This document shows, one piece after another, positions 40,956 to 50,201 of a stretch of DNA of 64,000 nucleotides. Under the pieces are notes generated by a model. That model made no database searches, was not told the DNA's origin, and saw only the letters and a program-made list of their open reading frames with translations. The DNA is taken from contig NZ_CP048812.1 in assembly GCF_010977575.1 (NCBI RefSeq), positions 1,860,001 to 1,924,000 on the forward strand, in the 5' to 3' direction. The translations under genes and the position numbers were made by a program. This stretch comes from Halomonas socia (lineage in GTDB: Bacteria; Pseudomonadota; Gammaproteobacteria; Pseudomonadales; Halomonadaceae). Every line of letters starts with the position of its first letter. The stretch's first letter is position 1.

Positions 40956-42035
40956 TTGATCATATTTCGCTACCTGACCCGCGAGATCCTGCTGACCATG
41001 GCCGCCGTGGCCGGGGTGCTGTTGCTGGTGATCATGGGGAGTCGTTTCATTCGCTACTTTACCGATGCTGCCGAGGGCGATATTCCGGCCAGCATTCTCG
41101 GCACCCTGATGCTCTACCACCTGCCAGGCTTTCTCGAGCTGATCCTGCCGCTGGCGTTCTTTCTGGGTATCCTGCTGGCCTACGGGCAGCTCTACCTCAA
41201 CAGCGAGATCACCGTGCTGGTGGCCTGTGGCACCAGTCCGCGGCGGCTGCTGACCATCAGCCTGGTGCCGGCCACCCTGGTGGCGTTCCTGGTGGGGCTA
41301 TGTAGCCTGTGGCTGACCCCGGCAGGGGCGCTCAACAACGCCGTGACCCTCGAGGAGCAGCGCAGCCAGCTGGATTTCTCGGCGCTGGCACCGGGACGCT
41401 TCCAGGACCTGGGCGCCGGCCGCACGGTGTACGTGGAGGGCTTCACCGACAACCAGACGCGCATGCAGAACGTCTTCATCAGCGAGCGCCAGCGGCGCAC
41501 CGACGGCACCCCGGAAGACAGCGTGACCCGCGCCCAGAGCGGCTACCAAACCGTCGGCGACGAGACCGGCAGCCGTTTCCTGGTGCTGGCCGACGGCGAG
41601 CGCTACAGCGTCGACCCGGGGCGCTTCGAGGCCGAGCGGCTGGAGTTTTCCACCTACGCGGTGCGCCTCTCGCGCGCCGATGAAGTGGTCGAGATCGACT
41701 CTCCCGAATACGCCTCCACCGCGGCGCTGCTGGGCAGCGACGACAGCCGCGCCCACGCCCAGCTGCAGTGGCGCTTTGGGCTGCCACTGATGGTCTTCAT
41801 CCTGACCCTGATGGCGATGCCGCTGTCCAAGGTCAATCCACGCCAGGGGCGCTTCGCCAAGCTGCTGCCGGCGATCTTCCTGCATATCAGCTACCTCAGC
41901 CTGCTGCTCGCCGCCCAGGACGCCATCGGTCGCGGTGCGCTGTCGGCGGCGGTGGGCATGTGGCCGATCCACGCTGCCTACCTGGCCGTTGGCCTGGTCA
42001 TGATGCAGCGGGCACAGCACAAGGGGATGCGCTGA
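40956..42035 (+). CDS. lptF: LPS export ABC transporter permease LptF
   Basis: A 359-residue inner-membrane subunit of the LptB2FG complex that extracts lipopolysaccharide. The N-terminus I-I-F-R-Y-L-T-R-E follows a TTG at 40956 with GGGAGAG six bases before it. This gives the family N-terminus, so I prefer it over the ATG at 40935. Three hydrophobic segments precede and three follow a large periplasmic beta-jellyroll (about residues 125-260). The C-terminal segment PLSKVNPRQGRFAKLLPA is family-typical. It overlaps lptG by one base. Confidence 0.93.
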   Translation: MIIFRYLTREILLTMAAVAGVLLLVIMGSRFIRYFTDAAEGDIPASILGTLMLYHLPGFLELILPLAFFLGILLAYGQLYLNSEITVLVACGTSPRRLLTISLVPATLVAFLVGLCSLWLTPAGALNNAVTLEEQRSQLDFSALAPGRFQDLGAGRTVYVEGFTDNQTRMQNVFISERQRRTDGTPEDSVTRAQSGYQTVGDETGSRFLVLADGERYSVDPGRFEAERLEFSTYAVRLSRADEVVEIDSPEYASTAALLGSDDSRAHAQLQWRFGLPLMVFILTLMAMPLSKVNPRQGRFAKLLPAIFLHISYLSLLLAAQDAIGRGALSAAVGMWPIHAAYLAVGLVMMQRAQHKGMR

Positions 42036-43099
42036 TGATCGCCGACCGTCTCGATCGCTATATTGCCCGCAACGTACTGGGCGCGATCATCGTCGTGCAG
42101 CTGGTGCTGCTGGGGCTCGACCTGGTGATTACCTACATCAACGACCTCGACGACGTCGAGGGCAACTACGGCGCCTTTCAGGTGCTGCTCTACCTGATCA
42201 TGCGCCTGCCGTGGCGCTTCTATCAGTATGCTCCGGTGGGCGTGCTGATAGGGGCCCTGATCGGCCTGGGCAGCATGGCCTCGAGCAACGAGCTGACCGT
42301 GATGCGCGCGGCCGGGCGTTCGCTGTCGCGGATCCTGTGGGGGGTGATGAAGCCGATCATCCTGGTCGTGGTGGTGGTCTTGCTGGTGGCCGAGTACGTC
42401 AGCCCGCGCACCGAGCAGTTCGCCAGTGCCTGGCGCATCGAACAGATGCAGGGCGAGGGCGCGGTGCTCACCGAGCGCGGCGGCTGGCAGCGCGAGGGTG
42501 ATGCGGTCTATCGCTTCGGGGCGATCCGCGGCGACAACACCGTGCTCGACCTGACCCGCTACGAGTTCGAGGGCGAGACCCTGCGTTCGGCGACCACCGC
42601 CGAACGCGCGGTATGGGACGACGATCACTGGGTCCTGGAAGAGGTGTCGATTACTCGCTTCGAGGAGCAGCACAGCGCGGCCGAGTCCCTCGCACGGCTC
42701 GACTGGCAGACCAGCCTCACGCCCGACCAGTTGGGTCGCCTGCTGCGGCCGGTCAACAGCCAGGCACCCAGCGAGCTGTGGGCCTACGCGCGCTACCTGC
42801 AGGACCAGGGTCTGCAGTCGACCCAGCCGCTGCTCTACTTCTGGCAGAAGATGCTGATGCCGCTGACCATGGCCTCGCTGGTGCTGGTGGCGGCCTCGTT
42901 CGTGTTCGGTCCGCTGCGTACCGTGGCCGCCGGTACCCGGGTGTTCTACGGCGTGGTGGTCGGATTGTGCTTCAAGTATCTGCAGGACCTGCTGGCGCCG
43001 GCCTCGACGGTGTTCGGTTTCTCGCCGGTGTGGGCGGTACTCGGACCGACGCTGATCTGTGCCGGCCTCGGTTTTTATCTTCTCCGCCGCTCTGGCTGA
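42035..43099 (+). CDS. lptG: LPS export ABC transporter permease LptG
   Basis: A 354-residue partner of LptF with the same topology: TM segments at about 13-35, 60-82 and 100-120, a periplasmic jellyroll (about 125-265), then three C-terminal TM segments. Recognisable parts are LDRYIARNVLGAI, SSNELTVMRAAGRS (coupling helix that contacts LptB) and SFVFGPLRTVAAGTRVF. The ATG shares its A with the lptF stop, so the two subunits are translationally coupled. Confidence 0.95.
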   Translation: MIADRLDRYIARNVLGAIIVVQLVLLGLDLVITYINDLDDVEGNYGAFQVLLYLIMRLPWRFYQYAPVGVLIGALIGLGSMASSNELTVMRAAGRSLSRILWGVMKPIILVVVVVLLVAEYVSPRTEQFASAWRIEQMQGEGAVLTERGGWQREGDAVYRFGAIRGDNTVLDLTRYEFEGETLRSATTAERAVWDDDHWVLEEVSITRFEEQHSAAESLARLDWQTSLTPDQLGRLLRPVNSQAPSELWAYARYLQDQGLQSTQPLLYFWQKMLMPLTMASLVLVAASFVFGPLRTVAAGTRVFYGVVVGLCFKYLQDLLAPASTVFGFSPVWAVLGPTLICAGLGFYLLRRSG

Positions 43100-43111
43100 C
43101 ACGAGGACACC

Positions 43112-43564
43112 ATGCGACGACGCTTTACCGATCTCGACCGTGTATGGCCGGCCGGCCTCGCCCGCCAGCTGGGGGCCATGCTCTACGACAGCTTCCTGGT
43201 CATGGCGATCTGGGTGCTGCTGGCCTTTATTGCGGTGGCGCTCAACCAGGGCGAGGCCAATGAAACGCCGCTGTTTCACAGCCTGCTGTTCGTCACCACC
43301 TTTGCCTTCTTTGCCTTCTGCTGGATGCGTGCCGGCATGACGCTGGGCATGCAGGCCTGGCGGCTGCGCGTGCAGACCCCGGACGGCGCCAGCATCACCC
43401 TGGTGCAGAGCCTGATTCGCTTTCTGGTCGCCTGCCTGTCGCTGGCGCTGCTGGGGCTGGGCTACTGGTGGATCCTGTTCGACGGCCAGCGTCGCAGTTG
43501 GCCGGATATTGCCTCCGGAACCCAAGTGGTGGTGCTGCCCAAGCCTGGTAAGTCAGTGCCCTAG
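43112..43564 (+). CDS. RDD-family membrane protein
   Basis: A 150-residue inner-membrane protein with three or four hydrophobic segments. The start of the RDD domain lies at about residue 16 (GLARQLGAMLYDSFLVMAIW) and MTLGMQAWRLRVQTPDG in the middle is family-typical. The function is unsettled; some members act in ion transport in halophiles. It follows lptG by 12 bases and probably shares its transcript. Confidence 0.85.
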   Translation: MRRRFTDLDRVWPAGLARQLGAMLYDSFLVMAIWVLLAFIAVALNQGEANETPLFHSLLFVTTFAFFAFCWMRAGMTLGMQAWRLRVQTPDGASITLVQSLIRFLVACLSLALLGLGYWWILFDGQRRSWPDIASGTQVVVLPKPGKSVP

Positions 43565-43598
43565 TCAATAGGTCGTAGTCGTACTTGCAATACTCTCT

Positions 43599-43612
43599 GC
43601 GAATCATTTACA
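43599..43612 (-). promoter_or_regulatory. Candidate Fur site upstream of bfd
   Basis: On the minus strand the sequence reads TGTAAATGATTCGC, resembling AATGATTCGCATT-type Fur sites of related bacteria. It lies about 35 bases before the bfd start, a sensible place for iron control of bacterioferritin reduction. The match to the 19-bp consensus is partial. Confidence 0.4.
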
Positions 43613-43645
43613 TTTGTCGTGTAGATGATCAGCGAGGTGATGCGC

Positions 43646-43852
43646 ATGTATGTGTGTCTGTGCAACGGGGTAACCGACAAGGCGATTCGCGAAGCCGTGG
43701 ACGACGGCGCGCGCAGCTGGCGTGAGGTACGTCAAGCGACCGGCTGTGCCAACCAGTGCGGCAAGTGCGCCTGCACCGGCAAGGCGATCACCCGCGAGGC
43801 GGTAGTCAGTGCCATGGTCGAGGCCAACTTCGATCTCGCCTACGCCGTGTGA
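43646..43852 (+). CDS. bfd: Bacterioferritin-associated ferredoxin
   Basis: A 68-residue [2Fe-2S] protein that reduces bacterioferritin to release stored iron. The cluster ligands match E. coli Bfd at C4, C6, C38 and C41; further cysteines are at C34 and C43. The start MYVCLCNGVTDKAIRE is the family N-terminus. Upstream in-frame ATGs would add seven residues and are rejected. It is followed 182 bases later by bfr. Confidence 0.94.
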   Translation: MYVCLCNGVTDKAIREAVDDGARSWREVRQATGCANQCGKCACTGKAITREAVVSAMVEANFDLAYAV

Positions 43853-44034
43853 GTCTGGCTGGCAGCTGTCAGTCATTGCTACCCGCGACCCTTTTCAAAT
43901 GCGATAACGTCTCGCTAACTCTCTGTACCACCTGGTTTTTTTGCCTTTTGCGCGTTTTTTGACAATACTGGGGGCATGTCGTCGCAGTAGCGACGTGTCT
44001 AACATGCATGTGCCAAGCACCCAGGAGAGAGTCG

Positions 44035-44517
44035 ATGAAAGGCGACGCCAAGGTCATTCAGTACCTCAACAAGGCCCTCGGTAACGAGCTGGTGGCCATC
44101 AACCAGTATTTCCTGCATGCCAAGATGTACAAGGACTGGGGCCTCAAGGCGCTGGCCAAGTGGGAGTACGACGAGTCCATCGAGGAGATGCAGCACGCCG
44201 ATCGGCTGATCGAGCGCATCCTGTTCCTCGAGGGCGTGCCCAACCTGCAGGACCTCGGCAAGCTGCATATTGGCGAGAACGTGCGCGAGATGCTCGAAGC
44301 TGACCTCAAGATCGAGCACGACGGCCGCAAGGACTACATCGACGCCATCAGCCACTGTGAGAAGGTCAAGGATTACGTCTCCCGCGATATCTTCCGCGAG
44401 ATTCTCGCCGATGAAGAAGACCATATCGATCATATCGAGACCGAGCTCGGCCTGATCGACAAGGTCGGCATTGAGAACTACATGCAGCGGCAGATGCAGA
44501 TGGCCGGCGACGAGTGA
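44035..44517 (+). CDS. bfr: Bacterioferritin
   Basis: A 160-residue iron-storage protein forming a 24-mer with haem. All expected residues are in register with E. coli Bfr: ferroxidase ligands E18, E51 and H54 and the later E/EEDH pair in [11 protein letters not shown], and the haem-binding M52. The ATG at 44035 is fixed by CAGGAGAG. It is paired with bfd; the gap between them contains an AT-rich stretch (43895-43965) likely to carry its own promoter. A hairpin follows. Confidence 0.96.
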   Translation: MKGDAKVIQYLNKALGNELVAINQYFLHAKMYKDWGLKALAKWEYDESIEEMQHADRLIERILFLEGVPNLQDLGKLHIGENVREMLEADLKIEHDGRKDYIDAISHCEKVKDYVSRDIFREILADEEDHIDHIETELGLIDKVGIENYMQRQMQMAGDE

Positions 44518-44550
44518 GTCGCTAGCCCCCCACACTCCACCACGCATCGC

Positions 44551-44574
44551 GACACCGGCCCCAGGGCCGGTGTC
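44551..44574 (+). terminator. Terminator after bfr
   Basis: GACACCGGCCC and GGGCCGGTGTC form an 11-bp inverted repeat 33 bases after the bfr stop, followed by TTGCGTT. Confidence 0.7.
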
Positions 44575-44785
44575 TTGCGTTGAGGCCGGTGCTGCCGGCG
44601 TCGCCAAATGTTCTATGCTGGTGCATGGGCGGGCGGCGCCTGCACCGGGGTGGCGCCATCGCGTGCCGAGATGCCATGGTCAAGGCGCATCGACCCTTGC
44701 TGCGCAGGGCCTGCGAGCAATAGCCCACGATGGCAAGAAACCTGCATGCTCAATAATGACAATCTTGTATACCGAGGCCTCTGTC

Positions 44786-45817
44786 ATGCATCGATCCGTA
44801 ATTCGCCATCTGTTCCTTGGCACCGCGCTTGGCGCCATCCTGCTGGGTGGCACCGCCAGCGCTGCTACCGATATCCGCTTCCAGCTCGACTGGCGCTTCG
44901 AGGGGCCGTCGGCGCCCTTCCTGATGGCGGTGGAGCGCGGCTACTTCGAAGAGGAGGGGCTCAACGTCGAGATCGACTCCGGCAGCGGCTCGGCGGGAGC
45001 CATCAACCGGGTCGCCAGCGGCGCCTACCAGATGGGCTTTGGCGATCTCAATGCACTGGTCGAGTTCCTGGCCGAGAATCCCAACGGGCCCGGCATCCAG
45101 GGCGTCTACGTGGTCTATGACGGCTCGCCAGCGGCGGTCTTCGCCCGCAAGGATCGCGATATCGAGCAGCCTGCCGACTTGGCCGGCAAGACCCTGGCCG
45201 CACCCGCCTTCGATACCGGCTACCGCGCCTGGGGCATCTTCGCCAATGCCAACGACCTCGAGGCCGGTAGCGTAAGCTGGCAAAACGTCGACCCGGCGCT
45301 GCGTGAAACGCTGCTCGAGCGCGGCGACGTCGATGCCATCACCGGCTTCTACTTCACCAGCCTACTCAACCTCGAATCTCGCGGCATGCACGAGGATGAG
45401 CTGACCATCTTGCCGTTCCCCGATTACGGCGTGCCGCTTTATGGCAATGCCATCATCGCCAGCGAGCAGTTCTCCGAGGCGCACCCCGAGGCGGTGGAGG
45501 GCTTCCTGCGCGCCTTCAATCGGGCCCTGGCCGAGACCCTGGCCGACCCCGAGGGCGCCATCGACTATGTGCGTAACCGCGACGGCCTGATCGACGTCGA
45601 GCTCGAGACACGCCGCCTCAAGCTGGCCATCGAGGGCGCCATCGATACTGAAGACGCCCGCGCCCACGGCGCTGGTGCCATCGACGAGGCGCGCCTGGAA
45701 GAGTCGATCCGACTGGTCGCCGAGGCCTATGACCTGCCCGAGGTGCCCGATGCCGAGCGGGTCTTCACCTCGCGCTTCCTGCCTGCCCAGGAAGACCGCA
45801 TGATCTTCGCCGACTGA
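44786..45817 (+). CDS. ABC transporter substrate-binding protein, NMT1/SsuA/TauA family
   Basis: A 343-residue periplasmic protein with a signal peptide (residues 1 to about 27, cleavage near ASA-AT). The mature part reads DIRFQLDWRFEGPSAPFLMAV and GYFEEEGLNVEIDSGSGS, the pattern of NMT1-like binding proteins for nitrate, sulfonates, or pyrimidine/riboflavin precursors. ATPase and permease genes follow directly. The ligand is not evident; there are no thi, rib or ssu genes nearby. The 44575-44785 gap holds nothing I can name. Confidence 0.85.
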   Translation: MHRSVIRHLFLGTALGAILLGGTASAATDIRFQLDWRFEGPSAPFLMAVERGYFEEEGLNVEIDSGSGSAGAINRVASGAYQMGFGDLNALVEFLAENPNGPGIQGVYVVYDGSPAAVFARKDRDIEQPADLAGKTLAAPAFDTGYRAWGIFANANDLEAGSVSWQNVDPALRETLLERGDVDAITGFYFTSLLNLESRGMHEDELTILPFPDYGVPLYGNAIIASEQFSEAHPEAVEGFLRAFNRALAETLADPEGAIDYVRNRDGLIDVELETRRLKLAIEGAIDTEDARAHGAGAIDEARLEESIRLVAEAYDLPEVPDAERVFTSRFLPAQEDRMIFAD

Positions 45818-45830
45818 GCCCAGGGTTGCC

Positions 45831-46664
45831 ATGACCGTCACTCCCACCGAGCTGCGCGCCGCCGAGGCGGCGCGCAGCGAGCGCGCCTTCGTCGACTTCG
45901 ACGGCGTCAGCCTCGCCTACGATGACAGCGGCAACGCCATCGAGGACATCAGCCTCTCCATCCGCGAGGGCGAGTTCGTCGCCATCGTCGGCCCCTCGGG
46001 CTGCGGCAAGTCGACCTTCATGAAACTCTGTACCGGCCTGCACGGGCCGACCCGGGGCAGCGTGCGAGTCGCCGGCGAGCCGGTCAGCGGGCCGCTCAAG
46101 ATCACCGGCATGGCGTTCCAGAACGCCAACCTGCTGCCGTGGCGCACCACTCTGGACAACGTGCTGCTGCCGCTGGAGATCGTCAAGCCCTACCGCTCTC
46201 AGTTTCGCAAACGGCGCGAGGAGTTCATTGGCTGGGCGCGCGACCTGCTGCGCACCGTGGGCCTGGAAGGCTATGAGGACCAGTACCCCTGGCAGCTCTC
46301 CGGCGGGATGCAGCAGCGCGCCTCGATCTGTCGGGCGCTGATCCACCAACCCAAGCTGCTGATGCTCGACGAGCCGTTTGCCGCGCTGGATGCCTTCACC
46401 CGTGAGGAGCTGTGGTGCGTGCTGCGCGATCTCTGGCAGGCCCAGTGCTTCACCGTGGTGCTGGTCACCCATGACCTGCGCGAGGCGGCCTTCCTGGCTG
46501 ACACCGTGTATGTGATGAGCAAGCGCCCGGGGCGTATCGTCGAGCGGCGGGAGATCGATCTGCCCCGCCCGCGCGAGCTGGAAACCACCTATCGCGAGCC
46601 CTTCACCACCCTGGTGCATGGGCTGCGTGCGCAGATTGGCGAGATACGCGGAGGTACGGCATGA
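45831..46664 (+). CDS. ABC transporter ATPase, SsuB/TauB type
   Basis: A 277-residue ATPase with Walker A GPSGCGKST, Q-loop FQNANLLPWRT, signature LSGGMQQRASI, Walker B LLMLDEPFAALD and switch LVTHDLREA. LSGGM instead of LSGGQ is usual in this subgroup. It has an N-terminal extension of about 20 residues rich in Ala/Arg. It overlaps the permease start by four bases (ATGA). Confidence 0.9.
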   Translation: MTVTPTELRAAEAARSERAFVDFDGVSLAYDDSGNAIEDISLSIREGEFVAIVGPSGCGKSTFMKLCTGLHGPTRGSVRVAGEPVSGPLKITGMAFQNANLLPWRTTLDNVLLPLEIVKPYRSQFRKRREEFIGWARDLLRTVGLEGYEDQYPWQLSGGMQQRASICRALIHQPKLLMLDEPFAALDAFTREELWCVLRDLWQAQCFTVVLVTHDLREAAFLADTVYVMSKRPGRIVERREIDLPRPRELETTYREPFTTLVHGLRAQIGEIRGGTA

Positions 46665-47425
46665 CGGCCACGACCAAGGAGCGCCTGGCCCCGTGGCTGG
46701 CGGTGATCGCGCTGCTGGTGATCTGGGAGGGCACGGTGCGCGCGCTGGATGTACCGCCATTCCTGTTCCCCGGCGCCTGGGACACCTTCCAGGCCATGAT
46801 CACCTTCGCCGGGCCGATCGGCATGCACTCCTGGCAGACCCTGTGGACCACCCTGGTGGGGTTCGCGCTGGGCGTGGTAGTGGGGCTGGCGCTGGGCTTC
46901 ATCATTGGCTCGTCGCGCTTCATGTACCGCGCCTGCTATCCGCTGCTGGTGGGCTTCAACGCCATTCCCAAGGTCGCCTTCGTGCCGATTCTGGTGGTGT
47001 GGTTCGGCATCGGCTCGGTGCCGGCGATCCTCACCGCCTTCCTGATCTGTTTCTTCCCCATCGTGGTCAACGTAGCCACCGGCCTCGCCACCCTGGAGCC
47101 GGAGCTGGAGGACGTGCTGCGAGTGCTCGGCGCGCGGCGTCTCGACGTGCTGCTCAAGGTGGGACTGCCGCGCTCGCTGCCGTACTTCTTCGCCTCGCTC
47201 AAGGTCGCCATCACCCTGGCCTTCGTCGGCACCGTGGTCTCCGAGACCGTGGCGTCCAACCAGGGCATCGGCTACCTGATGATGAGCGCCGGCTCGCAGA
47301 TGCGAATGCCGCTGGTGTTCGCCGGGCTGATCGTGATCAGCGCCATGGCCATGGTGATGTATGAGCTGTTCGCGCTGCTCGAGAGGCGCATGACCCGCTG
47401 GGCGCACCGCGGTCAGGATCGCTGA
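46661..47425 (+). CDS. ABC transporter permease, SsuC/TauC type
   Basis: A 254-residue permease with six hydrophobic segments and the coupling loop EPELEDVLRVLGARRLDVLLKV. VGFNAIPKVAFVPILVVWFG is the family core. It completes the three-gene importer started at 44786. The next gene (47518) starts a different operon with its own control site. Confidence 0.9.
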   Translation: MTATTKERLAPWLAVIALLVIWEGTVRALDVPPFLFPGAWDTFQAMITFAGPIGMHSWQTLWTTLVGFALGVVVGLALGFIIGSSRFMYRACYPLLVGFNAIPKVAFVPILVVWFGIGSVPAILTAFLICFFPIVVNVATGLATLEPELEDVLRVLGARRLDVLLKVGLPRSLPYFFASLKVAITLAFVGTVVSETVASNQGIGYLMMSAGSQMRMPLVFAGLIVISAMAMVMYELFALLERRMTRWAHRGQDR

Positions 47426-47451
47426 AGCGTCGTCCCTCGGATGACAAGCGG

Positions 47452-47469
47452 TTGTCACCGAGCTGTAAA
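47452..47469 (+). promoter_or_regulatory. Pho-box-like direct repeat
   Basis: TTGTCAC-CGAG-CTGTAAA has two 7-bp half-sites at the 11-bp period of a Pho box, each matching CTGTCAT at five of seven positions. A weak -10-like TACCCT starts ten bases after it (47480), the expected spacing for PhoB-activated promoters. An overlapping GAGAATGACTCAT further downstream faintly resembles a Fur site, so the regulator is not certain. Confidence 0.5.
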
Positions 47470-47517
47470 CCAATCGCAGTACCCTTACTGAGAATGACTC
47501 ATCAAGGGTACTCTTAT

Positions 47518-48498
47518 ATGCGCAAGCGCTTCACGACAACCGTGTTGGCACTGCTACTGGCGGGTATGGCGTTGCCAGCTCTGGCTAACCAGAAGCTGGT
47601 GCTCTATACCAGCCAGCCCAACAGTGACGCCCAGCAGACCGTCGACGCCTTCCAGGCGGCCCACCCCGAGATCGAGGTGGAGTGGGTGCGCGACGGCACC
47701 ACCCGCCTGATGACCCGGCTGCGCTCCGAACTCTCCGCCGACGTCAGTAACCCCGACGTGCTGCTGATCGCCGACAGCATGACCATGGAATCGCTCAAGC
47801 AGGAAGGGCATCTGCAGCCCTACCTGAGCCCCGAACGCGAGGCCTACGCCGCCGAGCTCTATGACCCCGAAGGTTACTACTACGGCACCAAGCTGATCAC
47901 CACGGGTATCGTCTACAACACCGGTGCCGAGCACCGCCCGCAGAGCTGGCAGGAACTCACCCAGCCCGAGTACGCGGGGCAGGTGACCATGCCGAGCCCG
48001 CTCTACTCCGGTGCCGCCTTGATCCATATGGCAGCGATCAGTGCCAATCCTGGACTCGGCGAAGCGTACTACGATGCACTGCACGCCAACCGCACCGAGG
48101 CCCAGGGCGGCAACGGCGGCGTGTTCAACGCCGTGGCGGCAGGCACCAGGCCCTACGGCATCGTGGTGGACTTCCTGCCGATACGTGAGGCGGCCAAGGG
48201 CTCGCCGGTGGCATTCGTGTTCCCCGAGGAGGGGGTGAGCGCCGTGACCGAGCCGGTGGCCATCATGCAGGGCGCAAGAAACCTCGACGCGGCGCAGGCG
48301 TTCGTCGATTTCGTGCTCGCACGCGATGGCCAGGAGCTGGTCAGCGAGCAGGGCTACCTGCCGGCGCATCCCGAGGTCGCTCCGCCGGCAGGCTTTCCCG
48401 CCCGCGACAGCATTGCGCTGATGCCGCTCGACATCAAAAGCGCCCTGGCCAGGGAAGCCGAACTCAAGCAGCGCTTCGACGACCTGTTCGGCGGCTGA
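47518..48498 (+). CDS. ABC transporter substrate-binding protein, FbpA/2-AEP-binding fold
   Basis: A 326-residue periplasmic protein, signal peptide residues 1 to about 23 (PALA-NQ). The mature start KLVLYTSQPNSDAQQTVDAF and DVLLIADSMTMESLKQEG place it in the iron(III)/2-aminoethylphosphonate/thiamine binding-protein group. The tandem tyrosines that iron-binding members use in the late domain are missing: the corresponding strand reads YGIVVDFLPI. A phosphorus compound is therefore more likely than iron, given the phosphatase genes in the operon. The ATG follows AAGGGTACTC. Confidence 0.85.
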   Translation: MRKRFTTTVLALLLAGMALPALANQKLVLYTSQPNSDAQQTVDAFQAAHPEIEVEWVRDGTTRLMTRLRSELSADVSNPDVLLIADSMTMESLKQEGHLQPYLSPEREAYAAELYDPEGYYYGTKLITTGIVYNTGAEHRPQSWQELTQPEYAGQVTMPSPLYSGAALIHMAAISANPGLGEAYYDALHANRTEAQGGNGGVFNAVAAGTRPYGIVVDFLPIREAAKGSPVAFVFPEEGVSAVTEPVAIMQGARNLDAAQAFVDFVLARDGQELVSEQGYLPAHPEVAPPAGFPARDSIALMPLDIKSALAREAELKQRFDDLFGG

Positions 48499-48500
48499 GC

Positions 48501-50201
48501 ATGGTGCCGGGCCTCACTGATGGCAGCCAGCAGCGTTGGCTGCTCACTCTGCTGATGCTCGTCATCGTGGCGTTGAGCCTGGTGCCCAGCCTGCGCCTGC
48601 TGATGGAGGCGCTGGGCGACCTGGCCCAAGGCAGCGAGTCGCCGCTGTGGCGGGTGCTGCAGGCCGAGAGCACCTGGCGGGCGCTATGGCGCAGCCTCTA
48701 TACCTCGGGGCTGGGCATGCTGATCGCGCTGCTGCTGGGCAGCCTGTTCGCCTTCGTGATCACCCTCACCGACATTCGCGGCAAGACCGGGCTGGTGTTC
48801 TGCTTCATGCTGCCGATGATGATTCCGCCCCAGGTCACCGCGCTGAGCTGGCTGCAGCTGTTCGGCCCCGCCAGCCCGCTGCTGAAGAGCATCGGCATGG
48901 CGCCGCCGCTGGGCAGCCCGCAGCCGCTCTACTCGGCCGAGGGCATCGCCCTGCTGCTGGGTATCCAGAGTGCGCCGCTGGTGTTCCTGGCCCTGCGTAC
49001 CTCGCTGTTGTCGCTGCCGCGCGAGCTGGTCGAGGCGGCCCGCATCAGCGGCGCCCGCCAGTCCCAGGTGTGGGGGCAGATCATCCTGCCGGTGACCCGC
49101 AGCGGCCTGGTCGCGGGGGGCGCCATGGCCTTTATCTCGAGCCTGGGCAACTTCGGCATACCCGCCATGCTGGGCATTCCCGCCGGCTACTACGTGCTGC
49201 CGACCCTGATCTACCAGCGCATGGCCAGCTTCGGCACCGGCGTGCTAGCGGAGATGGCCTCGCTGTCGCTGCTGATCGGTGCCCTGGCGCTGGCCGGGGT
49301 GGCGCTGCAGCAGGCGTGGATGAAGCGCAGCCGCTTTGGCTTGGTGGGGCACGGTGGCCGCGCCCACGACTTCGCGCTGGGGCGCTGGCGCGGCGGCGTG
49401 ACCGCGCTGCTGGTGGCGGTGCTACTGGCCATTCTGGTCGCGCCCTTGGCGGCGCTGGTGGTGAGTTCGCTGGTGCCCGCCATGGGTGTGCCGCTCTCCT
49501 GGGAGACCATCACCCTGAACGCCTACCACGAGGTGATCGGCCGCCAGGGGGCGACCTGGCGCGCGGTGCGCAACAGTTTTTGGCTGGCGGGCAGTGCCGC
49601 CGTGGTGCTGATGCTGTGCAGCCTGCCGCTGGCCTATTGCCTGCAGCGTCTGCCGCGGCGCTGGCAGGGCCTGGCACTGAGCGCCATCGAGCTGCCCTAT
49701 GCGCTGCCGGGCGTGGTGCTGGCGGTGGCCTGCATCCTGCTCTTCGTGCGCCCCATTCCGCTGGTCAATGTCGCGCTCTACGGCTCCCTGGGGCTGATCT
49801 TCGTTGCCTACCTGGCGCGCTTCCTGGTGGTGTGCCTCAAGCCGGTGGCCGCCGGCCTCGCCCAGCTAGACCCCTCGCTGGAGGAGGCTGCCCAGCTTGC
49901 CGGGGCCGGCCCCTGGCGGCGCCTGGGCGGCATCGTGCTGCCGCTGGTAGCGCCGGCGCTGTTCGCCGGTGGGCTATTGGTGTTCCTGCTGGCGGTGAAC
50001 GAGCTGACCGTCTCGGCGCTGCTGTGGAGCGCGGGCAACGAGACCCTCGGCGTGCTGATCTTCAACCTGGACGAGGGCGGCGAGAGCGTGCTGGCCGCCG
50101 CGCTGTCGGTACTGGTGGTGGCGATGGTGGCGGCGCTGATGCTCTGCCTGAGCCTGCTGGCGTATCGCCTGCCCAGGGGAGTCGTACCATGGCAGGGTTG
50201 A
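48501..50201 (+). CDS. ABC transporter permease, fused two-domain FbpB type
   Basis: A 566-residue membrane protein with two permease halves in one chain (about 12 hydrophobic segments). Each has an EAA-type loop: RELVEAARISGARQSQVWGQI in the first half and PSLEEAAQLAGAGPWRRLGG in the second. Such fused permeases serve iron, thiamine and 2-aminoethylphosphonate importers. It starts two bases after the binding-protein stop and overlaps the ATPase start by 13 bases. Confidence 0.9.
   Translation: MVPGLTDGSQQRWLLTLLMLVIVALSLVPSLRLLMEALGDLAQGSESPLWRVLQAESTWRALWRSLYTSGLGMLIALLLGSLFAFVITLTDIRGKTGLVFCFMLPMMIPPQVTALSWLQLFGPASPLLKSIGMAPPLGSPQPLYSAEGIALLLGIQSAPLVFLALRTSLLSLPRELVEAARISGARQSQVWGQIILPVTRSGLVAGGAMAFISSLGNFGIPAMLGIPAGYYVLPTLIYQRMASFGTGVLAEMASLSLLIGALALAGVALQQAWMKRSRFGLVGHGGRAHDFALGRWRGGVTALLVAVLLAILVAPLAALVVSSLVPAMGVPLSWETITLNAYHEVIGRQGATWRAVRNSFWLAGSAAVVLMLCSLPLAYCLQRLPRRWQGLALSAIELPYALPGVVLAVACILLFVRPIPLVNVALYGSLGLIFVAYLARFLVVCLKPVAAGLAQLDPSLEEAAQLAGAGPWRRLGGIVLPLVAPALFAGGLLVFLLAVNELTVSALLWSAGNETLGVLIFNLDEGGESVLAAALSVLVVAMVAALMLCLSLLAYRLPRGVVPWQG

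Noticed and set aside
41978-43525. 515-codon minus-strand open frame
   Set aside because: Antisense to lptG and the RDD gene; composition (Gln, His, Arg, Gly) is typical of a shadow frame.
47486-47506. Fur box before the 47518 operon
   Set aside because: GAGAATGACTCAT matches only one half of the consensus, and the binding protein lacks iron-ligand tyrosines; kept only as an alternative to the Pho box.
48536-50188. Long N-terminal extension of the FbpC-type ATPase frame
   Set aside because: The frame is open by chance across the permease gene; the ATPase fold starts at the ATG at 50189.
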